DNA of 64,000 nucleotides from Hybos culiciformis (Eukaryota > Arthropoda > Insecta > Diptera > Hybotidae): positions 76,395,303 through 76,459,302 of the forward strand of contig OZ023274.1 of NCBI GenBank assembly GCA_964007475.1, written 5' to 3'. Both the position numbers and the translations under genes were made by a program. Below, one piece after another: positions 13,401 through 26,029 of the stretch; within the stretch, counting starts at the first letter, position 1, and each line of letters opens with the position of its first letter. The notes under the pieces are model-generated. The model did no database searches. It was given only the letters and a program-made list of their open reading frames with translations, and was not told the DNA's origin.

Positions 13401-13812
13401 TCCGAACATATAACAGATAAGGTAATAATAATTCGATTTTTTTTTTTTTTAAATAATGTTACATATTTACATATTCAAAGGAATTTGAAAATCATTATCG
13501 ATAAAAAGTAAACTTATATAAATAATTTAATTTGTAATTTTTTTTAGACCAATTACTTTACAACTTGTTTATATTTGAGCAATTGGGAAGACGAATCATT
13601 AAAAATTAAAAAATACATTTTATTATTTATGCAACTCAGTAGTCGTCCATTAAGAATGCGAGCCTACTTTATTGACATTGGATTATCAAATTATCTTGGG
13701 GTAAGTTATTTTATATATGCGTTATTTTTGAAATTATTAACATAAATGTACATAATTCTTTCAGATTATAAAAACTTCATTTAGTCTTGTGACTTTATTG
13801 CAAAGCACCTAA
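10457..13812 (+). CDS. Odorant receptor (7tm_6), complete, nine exons
   Basis: Complete odorant receptor. Exons: 10457-10651, 10735-10855, 10984-11195, 11282-11491, 11912-11994, 12216-12315, 13317-13421, 13548-13700 and 13765-13812 (TAA). They join in frame to 408 residues. From exon 2 on, every exon length equals that of the preceding receptor, so the two are tandem duplicates. Start ATG at 10457 aligns with the sister gene; the upstream TTG is not used. The C terminus has LSNWEDESLKIKKY, SSRPLRMRAYFIDIG and LVTLLQST, the standard receptor tail. Exon 5 differs strongly from its sisters (charged KKYEDDENY instead of a Ser-rich segment), in what should be an intracellular or lateral loop. Intron 6 carries a 255-bp MITE. 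Role by family: odour-gated channel with Orco. Confidence 0.9.
12793..13047. mobile_element. 255-bp MITE in receptor intron 6
   Basis: Perfect inverted ends of more than 30 bases, starting GAGCCGTTTATTTTGAAAG on the left, with the reverse complement at the right. AAAT at 12789-12792 and 13048-13051 could be a 4-bp target duplication. No coding capacity. Confidence 0.75.
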
Positions 13813-14060
13813 ATTATCAGGTTGAGCTTTTGTGCATGTGTAGTTGATCTCTAATCTAAGTTAACTGTTTGATTCTAAGTAATTTTAATGATGTATTTGA
13901 TATTTTTGTTAATAAATCGATTAAATTCTTGATCTGCTAAGTTGAACGTAAACTTTTATTCAAATATTCTAATACTGTCAAATAAGAATTAAAAATTAAA
14001 AAACTAAATTTGTTTTCATATAATTTAAAAAAAATTTATTTCTCATCTTTCTAAACTAAC

Positions 14061-15688
14061 TCATGCGCCAGGATAATTTTTGTACGGTGTTTTTTGTCCA
14101 AAAGTTCCAGGTGAATTATACTTTAGATTATTCTGTTCCTGTTCGGGCTTTGGTTGTTGCGCCTGCTCCTGCTGTTGTTGCGGCTGCTGTTCCTGCTCGA
14201 AGTTATTTAATGGATCATCATTCCGTTCTTGTTGGTCATGATGTGGTGTGAAAATCATAGGATAAACAGGGCGTGGACAAGTTTTTAGGAATTCTTTAGC
14301 ATTATTACATTTTCGGTCATCTGATCTCCAATTTTCTGCAGGACAATTCAAAAATACTTGAGTCTTAACACACATAGCTATAAATCCTGCAAATGGCTTA
14401 CAAATTCCTTTATTCTGTTGACGATGTTGATACATTTCGAATGGTACCATCATTGGTAAGTCTTTAAGATTTTCTCGAAACTCTTGGGCTAAAATTCAAA
14501 TAAACAAATTTTACTATAAATAAATAAGTGATGAAGAAGTATTTTGTCTTGAGTACCTTTTACTGAGCACAAATTAAAAGCTTCTACTACAATTGGAATG
14601 AATTTTTCGCGACCACGCAATGCTTTTTGTAAGTGTAACTTAACATTTTCCATATTAACTTTATTGTTTTCGATGATACCAGTTTCATTGAAGACACATT
14701 CTGCAAAACACTGTCATAAAAAGAAATATTTTAATTTATATTAATTTAAAATTATGAGAATATTCATTAGATATGTTAAAATTGTAGAAATACTTACTTG
14801 CATGTTATGCATTATATGCAAGTGTAAATTACCGTTATGATTATCATGGGTGTTTAATAAATGCTTATTTTCATTTTTTTGTTCTTCTGAACTTGATTGT
14901 TTTCTATGATGATTATAGTGGCCATGATAGTTGTCTTCACCATGATGTCTATGATGATCATGATGTCTATGATGACCGTGATGATGTCGGTGGTGTCTGT
15001 GATGCCCATGGTGACCATGATGATGCTTATGGTGTCCTTCATGATGTCCATGATCTCGCATATCTAAAATTTGTATTAATACTATTATTGGAAATTTTTG
15101 GTTTTTCTTCAAATCTTTGCTTACTATTGTAATGCTCCTCTGAGCTGCTTGAATCTCCTTCTTCTTTTGATTTCATTGATTGTTTGCGATCTCTCTTAAA
15201 ATGTTTACTCTCTTCACTAGACTCCTCTGACGATGAACTATCTTTTACTGATCTTCTTACCCTTCCTCCAGCGAATCCCAGATTGGGATGTTTATTATGA
15301 TCAATGTGCTTTGACATTTCTTCAAAAACTATTACTTTACATTTTTCTATAACTTCATATGAAATAATTCTTGGATCTAAACAACATTCTTTTGGATTTA
15401 TTGGCTGGGGTGGTGAACTGCATAATTCTGGTGCCTCATCACTTTCACTTTCGCCTCTTACACCCTGGAAATATATTATATACATACATTATATTTACAA
15501 ATATTTAAAATTGAAATTTGTTTAGGGTCACAATGGGAAAAAAACTGATGTCAATTTCAAGCATTAACTGTGTCATTTTATATTGGATAATGCAAGGATT
15601 CAAAAAAGTAAAACTAACTTAGCTGAGATCTCTTATAAAAAAAGCTTACAATAATAGCGAAAATCAGTAATAAAATATACGATTTCAT
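14061..15688 (-). CDS. Odorant-binding protein with Ser/Glu- and His-rich insert
   Basis: Secreted OBP of 408 residues in five exons: 15650-15688 (signal peptide, MKSYILLLIFAII), 15125-15464, 14798-15063, 14557-14710 and 14061-14488. All splice sites are GT-AG and phases agree. The diagnostic core is in exons 4-5: CFAEC (C2-x3-C3), 42 residues to the next Cys (NLC), then Cys at GIC, AMC and LNC with spacings 9 and 8, the latter the classical C5-x8-C6, followed by extra cysteines. Between the first cysteines (ELC, ECC, EKC) and C2 lies a long insert: RVRR furin-like site, DSSSSEESSEES and similar acidic Ser clusters, then about 29 His in about 53 residues. The tail is Gln-rich. It may belong to the OBP59a-like long OBPs, but I cannot confirm orthology. 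Family role: binds small hydrophobic ligands in sensillar fluid. Confidence 0.82.
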
Positions 15689-17254
15689 TGTTGAGATAAA
15701 CTTAACCACTGGCTGTTGAAATAATAATATTTACTCATTTTATATATAAATGTGACATAATTAAAAATTAAATTTTTAATTTCAAAATAAAAGTTATTAT
15801 AAAAAAATAATAATGTTGCATCATTTAAGATAATTCGAATAATTTGCAAATTAAATTCTCAGGGTTCTGTATAAATGATAACAATAATTTACACTTTGCT
15901 AATAACATTAGCTATTAATTGAAACTTAGTTTCAATTCATTTACATTACAAGAAGATATGTATAGTCGTAAATTGATTAAAAAAAAAGGATAAATAAAAT
16001 ACTACTTTGGTTTATTTTAATTTTAGCTACATAATAATATTTTCAAAAATAATTCAAAAAATCATACTAGATAATAGAGACACTTCTTTAATGTCTGATA
16101 ACATCGTCGTTGCTCCGTTGTGGTAAAGTCTATACGGGTCTCAGGTTTGATAACATAACAATAGGACAACATATTTAATTAGCAAGTTAATTAAAAAACA
16201 AATTAATAATAAAATAAATAAATATAAATTTTATTGAAATATTATATTTATTCTACAAATTATTTGCGACAACCCTATTTTTTCTAATAATAAAAATAAT
16301 TATTTTGTTTTTTATTTCTCCATTCGAAAAATAAATTTAAATTATTCTAAAATCAATTATATTTCAATAAAATTAAATATTATCGACAAAAAAAATGTAT
16401 TTTTCTTTAAAAATTCTAATTAAAAAAATAAATGTAAACAGATTTTATTATCAGATGATGGGGAATTACTCTTGTCAACAATAATTAACAAAATATTAAT
16501 ATCAATTTTTAGGTACATTCACATTATTATTTATAATGACATTTAATTTGAATATTTTTTTTATGATGTTTTGATTTTTATATATAAATAGGTGTGAAAC
16601 AAATTGAGATACATTAAACTTACTGTTCCATACAGATTAAAACAAAGCAAGTGCGTCATAATTTTTGCTGCCTTACTATTTTATATTACTTACAAAAAGA
16701 AATCAGTATGTTTTTATTTTATTATTGATAAGAAATGAATATTTTAGTTTAATAAAGTTAAAAATAAAAATTGTCTGTAATAACAAATATTAGAAGCCTA
16801 TTAAATATTAGTAGACAGTATTCTCACTGCTGCGAATGAAATTTCGAACTTTTTCGATTTTTCAATAGAAAATAATAATTGCAACATTCAAATTTAGTTA
16901 AAAATTATTTTCATATTATCGCGCAAAACAATGTAAGCTTAATTAGACAATTTTAAGAAAAATCTAATAATTGTTATCAGAGCTAATTTAATTTATCAGT
17001 ACCATTTTGCGAAATTTGGAAATAATTTGCAGCAATTGTAAACACAGTAATGCATAGAAATAAATTATACAACTCTACATCTTTCCCTAAATATAAAATA
17101 TTCTTTCATTCATAAATTCAAAACCTGTTTTTATTGTCAAATATATCAAATTATTTTCTAACTTAAAATTTAATTTTAAATGCAGATGTGCACATTGTAG
17201 TATATTGCACATAAAATTTTGAATTTCATTTAATTTGCCAACATCAATGATCTA
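15689..17254. other. Intergenic, A+T-rich
   Basis: Upstream of the OBP and downstream of the GIPC-like gene. I see no open frame with family character, no repeat structure worth naming and no RNA gene. Confidence 0.5.
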
Positions 17255-18342
17255 TCAGTGGCCGATTTGCCAAATGCATTCCATAAAATCATATGAAAAA
17301 TTGTAATTTGAAAATTCATCTTTATTTAATAATCTTAAAATAAAATCTTGAAATGTTATACATTGTGCAGACAGTTTTAAAAGATCAGAAGACAATTCGT
17401 CGTCATTAATACCCAAAAAATAATCAAGTTCTGCATTGATTGCATCTACTTTTATATTATACAATGAACTTGAGTATTCTCGCGGTGAATTAAAATGAAT
17501 TATTCGATCTGAACCATTTTGGCGCCTGAAACAAAAAAAAATTATATTATTTGGAAAGCTCAATCTTTGCGCGAAATATGTATCAGTACAGTTAATGTGA
17601 CTGAGGAATGGAAACTTGAAACCCCTATAAAAGCTTTGTACAGACATTCACATGATTTTGAAATTTGTCTATCTCAAAGAATAAATCAAGACCATATAGA
17701 TGCAATTTTGTGGCAAGATCAAAAAACTATTTTATAATTTTTTCAGATTAGGCTCTTATATTTCTTGATTTACCCGACTTTTTCTGCATTAAAATTTTCC
17801 TGCGCAGCTTCATTTTGCATAGGTTCTACTAAATTCATTTTTATTAAACCACCAATTGGAACTTCTTTTAAAATTTTCGCGACATCAAAATGCCGTTTTT
17901 TATTTGTTGAAATTCCATTAATTTCATCAATAATGTCTCCAACTTTTATCATGGGATAATTTTTGGCGGGACTATCTTCCTTAATTTTTTTTATAAATAT
18001 GCAACCACCACCATTATCAGTAATAACAAAACCAATTGTAGGTTCGGTTTTCTCAATGATAACTTCTTTTTTTTTACCTTTAACATGAATAAAAATTAAA
18101 CTGTCAATTGCTATTTGTGACCCCAAGAGTGCGTCCATATCAATTTTATGAGTGTTAAGAGTACAAAATGCTATTTCATCTAATGGTATATCATAACATT
18201 CAGCGATTCTTTCATATAATTGCTTTACACTACCAAATGCCGATAAAAATCCAGTTGGACTTCCATGGGCAAGCTGACATTGAAATAGAAGTTTTTGCTT
18301 TTTTAATGCTATATCATTTTCTGATTTTTTAAAGATACTCAT
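17255..18342 (-). CDS. GIPC: GIPC/kermit-type PDZ adaptor, divergent and short
   Basis: Two exons, 17774-18342 and 17255-17525, joined by a GT-AG intron to give 279 residues. The GIPC signature is clear: LAHGSPTG near residue 25, then CTLNTHKIDMDALLG, HVKGKKKEV, a PDZ domain with the carboxylate-binding loop IGFVITDNGGG, then VGDIIDEINGIS and KKRHFDVAKILKEVP. Exon 2 holds the C-terminal helical domain (INAELDYFLGINDDELSSDL) ending MECIWQIGH. Known role: cytosolic adaptor that links receptor C termini to myosin VI during endocytic traffic and planar polarity. The protein lacks the long N-terminal extension of vertebrate GIPCs, and the linker between PDZ and C-terminal domain is short. It looks like a divergent paralogue rather than a strongly conserved single-copy gene, but it is intact. 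Confidence 0.88.
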
Positions 18343-20348
18343 TTTTTTATTTTCAATTTAGGTAGACAAAATATTGGCCGAAAATGAAATTTCTTAATAT
18401 CTGTTTTTTTTTTAAGATTCTGATGTGAAATTCATTTGACAAAATTTAAGTCAATCAAATATAGGAAACTAATTTCTATGATCTATCAAAACAAAGCATT
18501 ATAAATTATAAACACCTAGCAATGAACTGATCAAAAAACAAATGTCTTAATAAAGTACCTTTATTATTTATTATTTTTTGTAGAAGGTCCGTATTAAAAT
18601 ACTTGAAATTACTTATATTCATTTAATCATGTATTGAAACCACCAAAAACATATTTCACTACAAAAAAAAAATTTTTTTTTTGACTGGTGAGGTTGAAAC
18701 TTTTCGCGACGTTTTTTTTTTTTTAATTCCTAACAAAAGCCAATCGTTGAAGTTGGAAAAACGCCTGGACCGACATCCTTCCCTCGCATGTAACAATTTT
18801 GATTGAAATTCAATTTTAGATTTTCGGAGGCTAAGCATTATTTTTAAGTTCTTTCATTCCACAACTACCCACAACAAATTTTCATCAAAATATAGTTTCT
18901 GGTATTAACTGACATCAGTGCGAGCTAAACAGTTTTTTACCTTTCTTCAATCTACCTTTGCGCATTTATCAATTTTCATTTAAATCCATTTTTAGCCCAA
19001 GTCCGATTCCTTTGGCAAAATCGTAGCATTGTTTTTCATGTCCTCTACAAATACCTTTTTCATTTCCTCTACAACTACCTACAAATAAATTGTCATCGAA
19101 ATCTATTTTCTACTAGTAGCCCGAATCCCTGACACAAGTGGGAGCTAAACAGTTTTTTTATTAATATATATATTTTATTAATATAATATATTAATTAGTA
19201 TAATCGACTTTTACGCTTATACCAATTTTCATTTAAATCTATTTTTAGACTTAGCTCAAATTCTTGAACATAATCAGAGACTCAAAATTTCGTTGCTTTC
19301 TTGAATCCATTAATACCAGCTTTAACGTGAGATTAAAAAAAAAAATTTTTATAATCTACGTCCTATATTATATAGTGAATTTGAAGTTTCATTTTACTTT
19401 TGACTCACTTCCTCCGCTCCAATTATTCTGAAATTATGTATGTATACGAATAATTTTAATTAACGTTTAAAATTCTATTAATTTTAATTTGTCGATAATA
19501 TAGTTTAAAAAAAATTAGTTACCGACGATGTTACATTACCAACGGGCTGGAGTTGATGGTATATTGTACTAACTAAAGGTCTGTTTAGCAAAATCGGTTT
19601 GCGGGAACTCAAATATCAGTTGCTAGATTTGAATCATAGAAACGGACAAAGTTTGTGTTTTAAATAAAACCGTGTAATAATATAATTTAAACCGAAACTT
19701 TTTTAATACAATTATTTTTGTATCGAAATTCAATTCGGTACAAATACATAAAACAATTTGTATATGCTCTATCTTGATAATCAAAAAAATCATTAGCCAA
19801 AATATCAAAAAAATCAATATGTATCTTTAAAAAAAACTTGAATTTTTTGTGTTAATTTCACATAAAAACAATTTTTTTTATTTTTTTACTCAAACCAAAT
19901 CGTACTCACTCTAACCATATTTTATTGATATATGAATGATTTTCCCACAATCAATTCGAAACCATAAAAACATGATTCATAACCTGAAGTTTGTCTTAAA
20001 GGTGTTATACTGCAGTATTTAACAGATTTCAGAAAATTACTATTGTTATGATATTGTTTTGATTTTAAGAGTTGCATATTTTTTATGAAAATATTCTGGA
20101 TAATCTTGATAGTATATGAGTAGGTATATATTTGTAATTATATAGTTTAAAATTTTTAGTATAGTAATTAGTCTGATATTTCTTAATCTCTATCGGTCGT
20201 CGATGTGTACAATTTTTTTTTTATTAATTTTTAAATAAATAAACATAAAAAGTATTTATTCATTTATTCAAAATTGTGCCATTTAAAAAAAATATTGACC
20301 TAAATAATTTGTTAATATTTATATACCACAGTTTGAAATAAAAAAATT
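18343..20348. other. Intergenic with degenerate repeats
   Basis: No gene supported. Between about 18560 and 19290 the text contains several diverged copies of a paragraph around CAATTTTCATTTAAATC followed by CATTTTTAG, which looks like an old repeat. The rest is A+T-rich. Confidence 0.45.
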
Positions 20349-20389
20349 TATAAAAACTTTAAAAACTAATAGGACATAAATAATATCTA
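20349..20389 (+). promoter_or_regulatory. Core promoter of SP1
   Basis: TATAAAAA at 20349 is followed by ATCTAACATTT near 20385, occupying the same place as the TATA/initiator pair of the other seven protease genes. A partial copy of the shared upstream block (ATTGACCTAAATAA) is at about 20293. Confidence 0.65.
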
Positions 20390-20417
20390 ACATTTGAATT
20401 CAAAATTTTGCATAAAA

Positions 20418-21687
20418 ATGTTTTATAATTTTAATTACTTGATTATTTTTTTATGTTTTTTTAAAAGTGTTAATTTAAAGGAACAAAACTATAAACCTCC
20501 ACAAAAACCTATTATTGATGGTACTAAAATCAGTATAACACAAGTACCTTATCAATTATCTATAGTCATTGATATCGATACTTTATGTGGTGGAGTTTTA
20601 ATTAGAAATGATTGGTGCTTGACAGGTAGTTTTTTTTTTGTTAACAAAATGTGCTGTGTCCTATCAAAACTTATTTGTGAATTTTGAGCCCTTGAATATT
20701 CTGATTATTTTCGAGGAACGCGACGACAATATACACAGATATTCGATTTATTATGTTTTTTGTTTTCTGAATAAGTAACTAAATTTTAGAATTATTTATT
20801 TTACGAGTTTCGTCGATGTTATTCTGATATAACATGACTAGCGGTTGGACATTTTTATAGTAAATTATAAATTAAAATAGACCTGATGAGCTAAATGCCA
20901 TAAAATCGTCAAAATGGTACTTGATTAAGATAATTTATGTATTTAAGCTTATTAACGTATGTGTAATGTATTTTAGTATTGAAAATCTAACCGAAATTTA
21001 TAAAAAAAAAACTATTTAATCTATGTATGAAAGTTTTCTTATTATTATAGTTTTGATGCACGAAATATATACCAATATTTAATAAATACTTTTTTTATTC
21101 CAGCGGGGCATTGTATCGATACAACAATTTCTCCATCAAAATATATTGTAAGAGCGGGGTCTGATTTTTATCAATCAGGAGGTGTAACTTCGCCAGGAGT
21201 AAAAGTAATTTTACATAAAAATTTCAATTTGCAGTTATTGAGACATGATATTGCTTTAATTAAAGTACAAAATGCATTCACACTTTCCGATACAATTAAA
21301 TTAGCAAAGCTGCCGCCACAATTAAAAGGCTATGTACGCGCCAAAAAAGGTTTAGTTTCTGGTTTCGGTCTAACAAAATCTAATAATGCAGATCCAAGTC
21401 CAGATTTGATGGGTGTTACACTTAATGTATTCAAAAAACGCGTATGTGTGTCACAAGTTGGTTCAGTATTATTTCAGGGTGCAAAGTTCTGTGCTGGTGT
21501 AACTGGTGACGACAAATCTGCCTGCCGTGGTGATAGTGGAGGACCATTTACTTCAAGTAAAGGAGTCGTTGTAGGTTTAGTTTCATTCGCAAGAAAAATT
21601 CAGTGTGGAGCACCTAAAAATCCAACAGTATTTACAAAAGTCGCTCAGTACTCCAAATGGATAAACACAACAATAAATAATAATTAA
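20418..21687 (+). CDS. SP1: S1 serine protease, chymotrypsin/elastase-like
   Basis: Secreted serine protease of 263 residues, exons 20418-20625 and 21104-21687. The intron is phase 1 and splits the Ala of LTAGHC. Signal peptide MFYNFNYLIIFLCFFKSVN; mature start predicted at IIDG, preceded by Pro. Catalytic triad visible: His in TAGHC (about residue 72), Asp in RHDIAL (118), Ser in GDSGGPF (214). Six cysteines form the three standard disulfides. In chymotrypsin numbering the pocket reads Ser189, Ala190, Ala216 and Thr226, so tryptic specificity is excluded and an elastase-like preference is likely. This gene is the most diverged of its group and stands about 5 kb from SP2. The TAGHC variant (not TAAHC) is shared with SP6-SP8. 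Role, extracellular (gut, saliva or other), not known. Confidence 0.9.
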
Positions 21688-23017
21688 TACACCAATAATC
21701 AGAACGAAAATTTATTAAAAATTATGTTATATTTCTATGTACTTAGATATAATCATGTATAATGTGAATATTTAACACTATAATGAACCCTCTTGATTAC
21801 ATCAAGATTATTTGTATAATTAAATTAATTTCTAATAAAATTAAAATAATGAGAAAAATAAATTATGAAAAATAAAATGTTTTTAATATTATTAAAAAAA
21901 CATTCATCAAGACAAATCAATTTAGAAAAGCTGAAAAAACCACGTACATAATCAATTTTCATCAATTTTTAACCAAGTTTGGATTTGATATTCACAATCT
22001 TATTATTTTTCGTATTAAGATGGAACAAAAAATTTGTAGACGAATATGCTGCAAAAATAAGCTTGCTATATCTATATTTGTCACACAGAACAAAAACAAA
22101 ATTTTAACAAGATTGTCAATAAAGTGAATAGTTTTTAAAAATAAAACCTAAATACTTTTGTATATTTAATCTTATTTAGTGTTATGACTTTAAAATTAAG
22201 TATTGCAAGAGTTTGCTGAAAAAAACCCAATATTGTGATAAACATATTTTATATATATAATTAATTATATATTTTCTACTCTGGTTCAAGAAAATAATCT
22301 TATTCTTATGCAGAAATTGTTAATGAGGTTAAAAATATCTCATTAATGCATTGTCTGTCTAAGTCTTCCTGAAGATTTTTTTAAATATAATTTGGAAATC
22401 TTAATTTCATAAAACGAAAATACAAAAAGTTAGTAAAATAAGAAGATTATTATTGTCTCATACACAATAAATAGTGACAATATCACTGCAAACTTTTTTT
22501 TTTAATTTTAATTTTTTTGGTTCAAATTGGCCCGTGAAAAACTTGAATATATTTTCTGAGATTGTGAAGTAAAGGAAAAAGATAATAAAAAATCAAACGC
22601 GTAAATAAAACTAATATATCACTCTCCAGGGCTGTTGATGTGGAATTTTGAATTTCTTTAATTTTGCAATGATCATTTAATTATATATGAATAATATATG
22701 AATAATATATATGAAATAATATATGAACATTTTGCGAAGAGGCAGGCGAATCTCTAGAACTGGGGCTCTGCACCAAAAGCCCTTTTCGATGTTAAGTTTT
22801 AAGGACCTCTTTTACCTTCCCTCCCCCAATTATCCGAAGGCTTTTTTCTTTCGCACAAAACTATTGAAAAAATTACATTTGGTGTACACTTAGCTAATAA
22901 ATAAAGCCTTAAGTCTAGTGGTTACCAAAATTATGTTTAAAAATTATTTGTTGTTGATCTTTTATATTCTAAAAATTCAACTAAAAGTTACTTAAAATAA
23001 AATAAATGAAGGAGATT
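21688..23017. other. Intergenic, A+T-rich
   Basis: Follows the SP1 stop; several AATAAA-type polyadenylation signals lie within 200 bases. No other gene or repeat with clear limits. Confidence 0.5.
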
Positions 23018-23213
23018 CTTCCGAATAGGGGGCGTGAGCTTTCGGGATGACGTCATCACCATCGGAAATGGTGACTCAGGATATATATGTCATTGTACCC
23101 GCAAATGCCATCTAGTGGCCGAAAAAAATAACTGAAATTTTTTTGAAAAAACGATTTTTTGCAATTTTTTCAGTAACGGTACATTCCACAACTCTAATAT
23201 TTTTTTAAATGTA

Positions 23214-23519
23214 GGTAATAAAATTACCTATGTTTAAAAAAAAAAAAATCGAAAAATCTCCAAAGACTTCGGAGTAAATTGCATTTATAACTTTTTCACG
23301 CATTTCACCTTTTCACCTTATATTTTTGAAACGGTAAATGGAATCAACCCATTTCTTGGATATAATGGTAATAAAATTACCTACGTTTAAAAAAAAAAAA
23401 ATCGAAAAATCTCCAAAGACTTCGGAGTAAATTGCATTTATAACTTTTTCACGCATTTCACCTTTTCACCTTATATTTTTGAAACGGTAAATGGAATCAA
23501 CCCATTTGTTGGATTTTTC
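23214..23519. repeat. 153-bp tandem duplication
   Basis: Two adjacent, nearly identical 153-base units, each starting GGTAATAAAATTACCTA and ending at an AATCAACCCATTT stretch. The few differences suggest a recent local duplication inside the large inverted-repeat element. Confidence 0.85.
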
Positions 23520-23975
23520 TAGACGGGACAGTTGGACGAAACTTTTAAAAAAAAAAAATTTGTGTGAGCCTCATCCTCATAAGCTCACGAAAGAAGTTTA
23601 ACTTCTTTATTTACTTGCAAATATTTATTTGGCTACGGACCCCGACTGATTTACTTTTGTAAGTGGAAGAGGGGGCTAAATTTTTTATTACGAAATTTGT
23701 GTGTAATCATTTATTCTTTTTTACGACCAAATTTGAATGAAATAGGACGAACTTTAGAAGTCACTGGGTAGGATGAATCAATATTTTGTTACAAAATTTA
23801 TATGTTTAATCGTTTCCTCTTTTTATTTATCAAATTTGAATAAAATCGGACGAACTTAAGAAGTCGCTGGGTAGGATCAATCAATTTTTTGTTACAAAAT
23901 TAATGTGCTTAATCGTTTCCTCTTTTTATTTACCAAATTTGAATAAAATCACACGAACTTTAGAAGTCCGCCCTA

Positions 23976-24699
23976 GGGAATGCAAAACCGGTTTTTCGGA
24001 TTCCCGAAATCCGGAAATGCGCCTGTTTTTGAATTTCAAAAAATTCGGAATTCAAAATTCTAAATTCCGAATTTTTCGAATTTGGAAGAACTTTTACTGG
24101 CGGAAATTTTCACCAATTGTTTATTTTTTTTTTTAATATTTAGGCATAAAGCATTAAAATTCACAAAAATTGAAATCTAAATAGCTATCGCAAGTATGCA
24201 AATACGTAAAACTTTTTTTCACATTAATCAACATTAACAAAATAAGTTGGAGTTCCGAGTTCAGTGATTTATTTGGAATTCTAAGTGAAAATAAATTTTG
24301 TGATCAAGGGTGCCCCCCGAGGAACACTTTTGGAAAATCTCTAATATAACTTATTAACAACGCTGCAGGAACATTTTAAAAATTGGATTAAAACTCAATG
24401 ATAAAACATTGGATACTTTGTGTTTCAAATTTTTATTTTTCCATTCAGTTTATTCCCTTTCGGTTTATTGAAAAATATAAAATTTTATTTTAATAAAAAA
24501 TATTTCATAATTTAATTTGTTATAATTTTAATGTTTTGAACTAAATACACTAATATTTATGTTAAAGAATAATTTAATTTAATTTTTTAACATATTTTAA
24601 TTTTTATATGAAATTTCGGAATAAACTGAAATTGCGGATTTCATTTCAAGACAATTCTGAAAATCCGGAATTAAATTTTTATTAAAAAAATGCATTCCC
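23976..24699. mobile_element. 724-bp TA-flanked element nested in the large element
   Basis: Inverted ends GGGAATGCA and TGCATTCCC, with TA on both sides (23974-23975, 24700-24701). Sub-terminal regions contain inverted TCCGGAAT/ATTCCGGA-like motifs. The flanking AGTCCGCCC text continues on both sides, so it interrupts one of the ~95-base paragraphs of the host element. Confidence 0.68.
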
Positions 24700-26029
24700 T
24701 AGTCCGCCCCGTGGTGGTCGCTGGGTAGGATCAATCAATTTTTTATTACGAAATTTACGTGTTTAATCGTTTCCTCTTTACCAAATTTGAATGAAATTCT
24801 TTGTTACGAAATTTGTATGTAATCATTTCCTCTTACCAAATTTGAATGAAATCGGAAATAAATTTTTTGTTACGAAATTTGTGTGTAATCAGGTCCTCTC
24901 TTTACATACCAAATTTGAATGAAATGGGACGAACTTTTGAAGGGGTCCCTCAGGGGAGGTCGCTAGGTAGGAGGCCAATCAAACTTGAAAATAGCCTATA
25001 ACGACCCTCGATCTGAGACAAAGAAATAGTGTAAGTTTGAAAACGATCGGCTGAGCGGTTTAGGTGCCTATTCGGAATAGACAAACCGACAAACGGCGTT
25101 TCTATTTCATATGATACAATTTCACTAATTCGAAAAGGAAATAAACTAAATAAATATTAACAACAAAATCAGTTGATCTTTGATTATGTTATTGTACAAT
25201 TTTTTAATTTTATATATTGTAGTTTTTTTTTCGTTTTTTGCTTTCTACACATCGTTAGTATTTTGTGTGTGTAGTATCGCTATTTTATTTTCGTAAATAC
25301 ATGCTACATGCTGCATGCTACAACGTCTTAGATTTCCCTGCTTTTATATTTGTTTTTACTTTTTAACTACATTCTGTGGTTATTACCCCTATTTTGCAGC
25401 GTTGTGGTTGTGGCTTTTACTTTTCGTTACGTAGGACATACTATATTCTGTCTCATTTTTCCCCTATTTTGTGCGAAAATTGTTAACAATACCTCGCTAA
25501 AGAAGTTAAACTTCAAAAAGTTCTTTGAACAACATCCTTTTGGAAAAGGCTTTTTATAGTTTTAAGATGTACCGTTATAGTTCTAAGATGTACCGTTACC
25601 GAGAAAATTGCAAAAAACCGTTTTTCAAAAAAAATCAGTTGCATTTTTCGGCCACTAGATGTCATTTTCGGGTACAATGACATATATATCCTGAGTCCCC
25701 ATGGCCGATAGTACCTCTTGGTGATGACGTCATCCCAAAAGCTGACGCCCCCTATTCGGAAGTACAGCCTAAATGAAAAACCAAAAAAAAAATGTTTTAT
25801 TTATTTTATTAATTTTATTTTATTTATTTATTTATGTTCATATAATAATTTATTTATTCAAATGATGAAACTTCATCGCAAAAAAAATATTGACCTGAAT
25901 AAGTTTTTATCGTTGAAAATCTTTTCAAATTTTATTTAAACATATATATAAGCGTTCTAGTTATTAAGAGTGAATAGTTTTGCAAAAGTACAAATTTAAT
26001 TTGTATTATAGTTTGTTAAAAAAAAAAAC

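Larger units (their letters stand above)
23018..25762. mobile_element. 2.7-kb inverted-repeat element with long termini
   Basis: The two ends are inverted copies over roughly 130 bases. Both start CTTCCGAATAGGGGGCGT and contain GGGATGACGTCATCACC, a GGATATATATGTCATTGTACCC block and CATCTAGTGGCCG-type sequence. The interior holds a 153-base tandem duplication, a nested 724-bp element, and about eight diverged copies of a ~95-base paragraph around CCAAATTTGAATGAAAT and GACGAACTTT. No transposase frame is visible. Target duplication not evident. The right end lies about 270 bases upstream of the SP2 TATA box. Confidence 0.75.

Noticed and set aside
15039..15112. Reading the Ser-rich OBP frame straight through into the next exon
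   Set aside because: A GT-AG intron of 61 bases (15064-15124) has good signals and joins the Ser-rich and His-rich parts in the frame that leads to CFAEC.
14741..15132. Frames antisense to, or shifted from, the His-rich OBP exon
   Set aside because: Low-complexity coding sequence often leaves other frames open; the spliced OBP explains the region.
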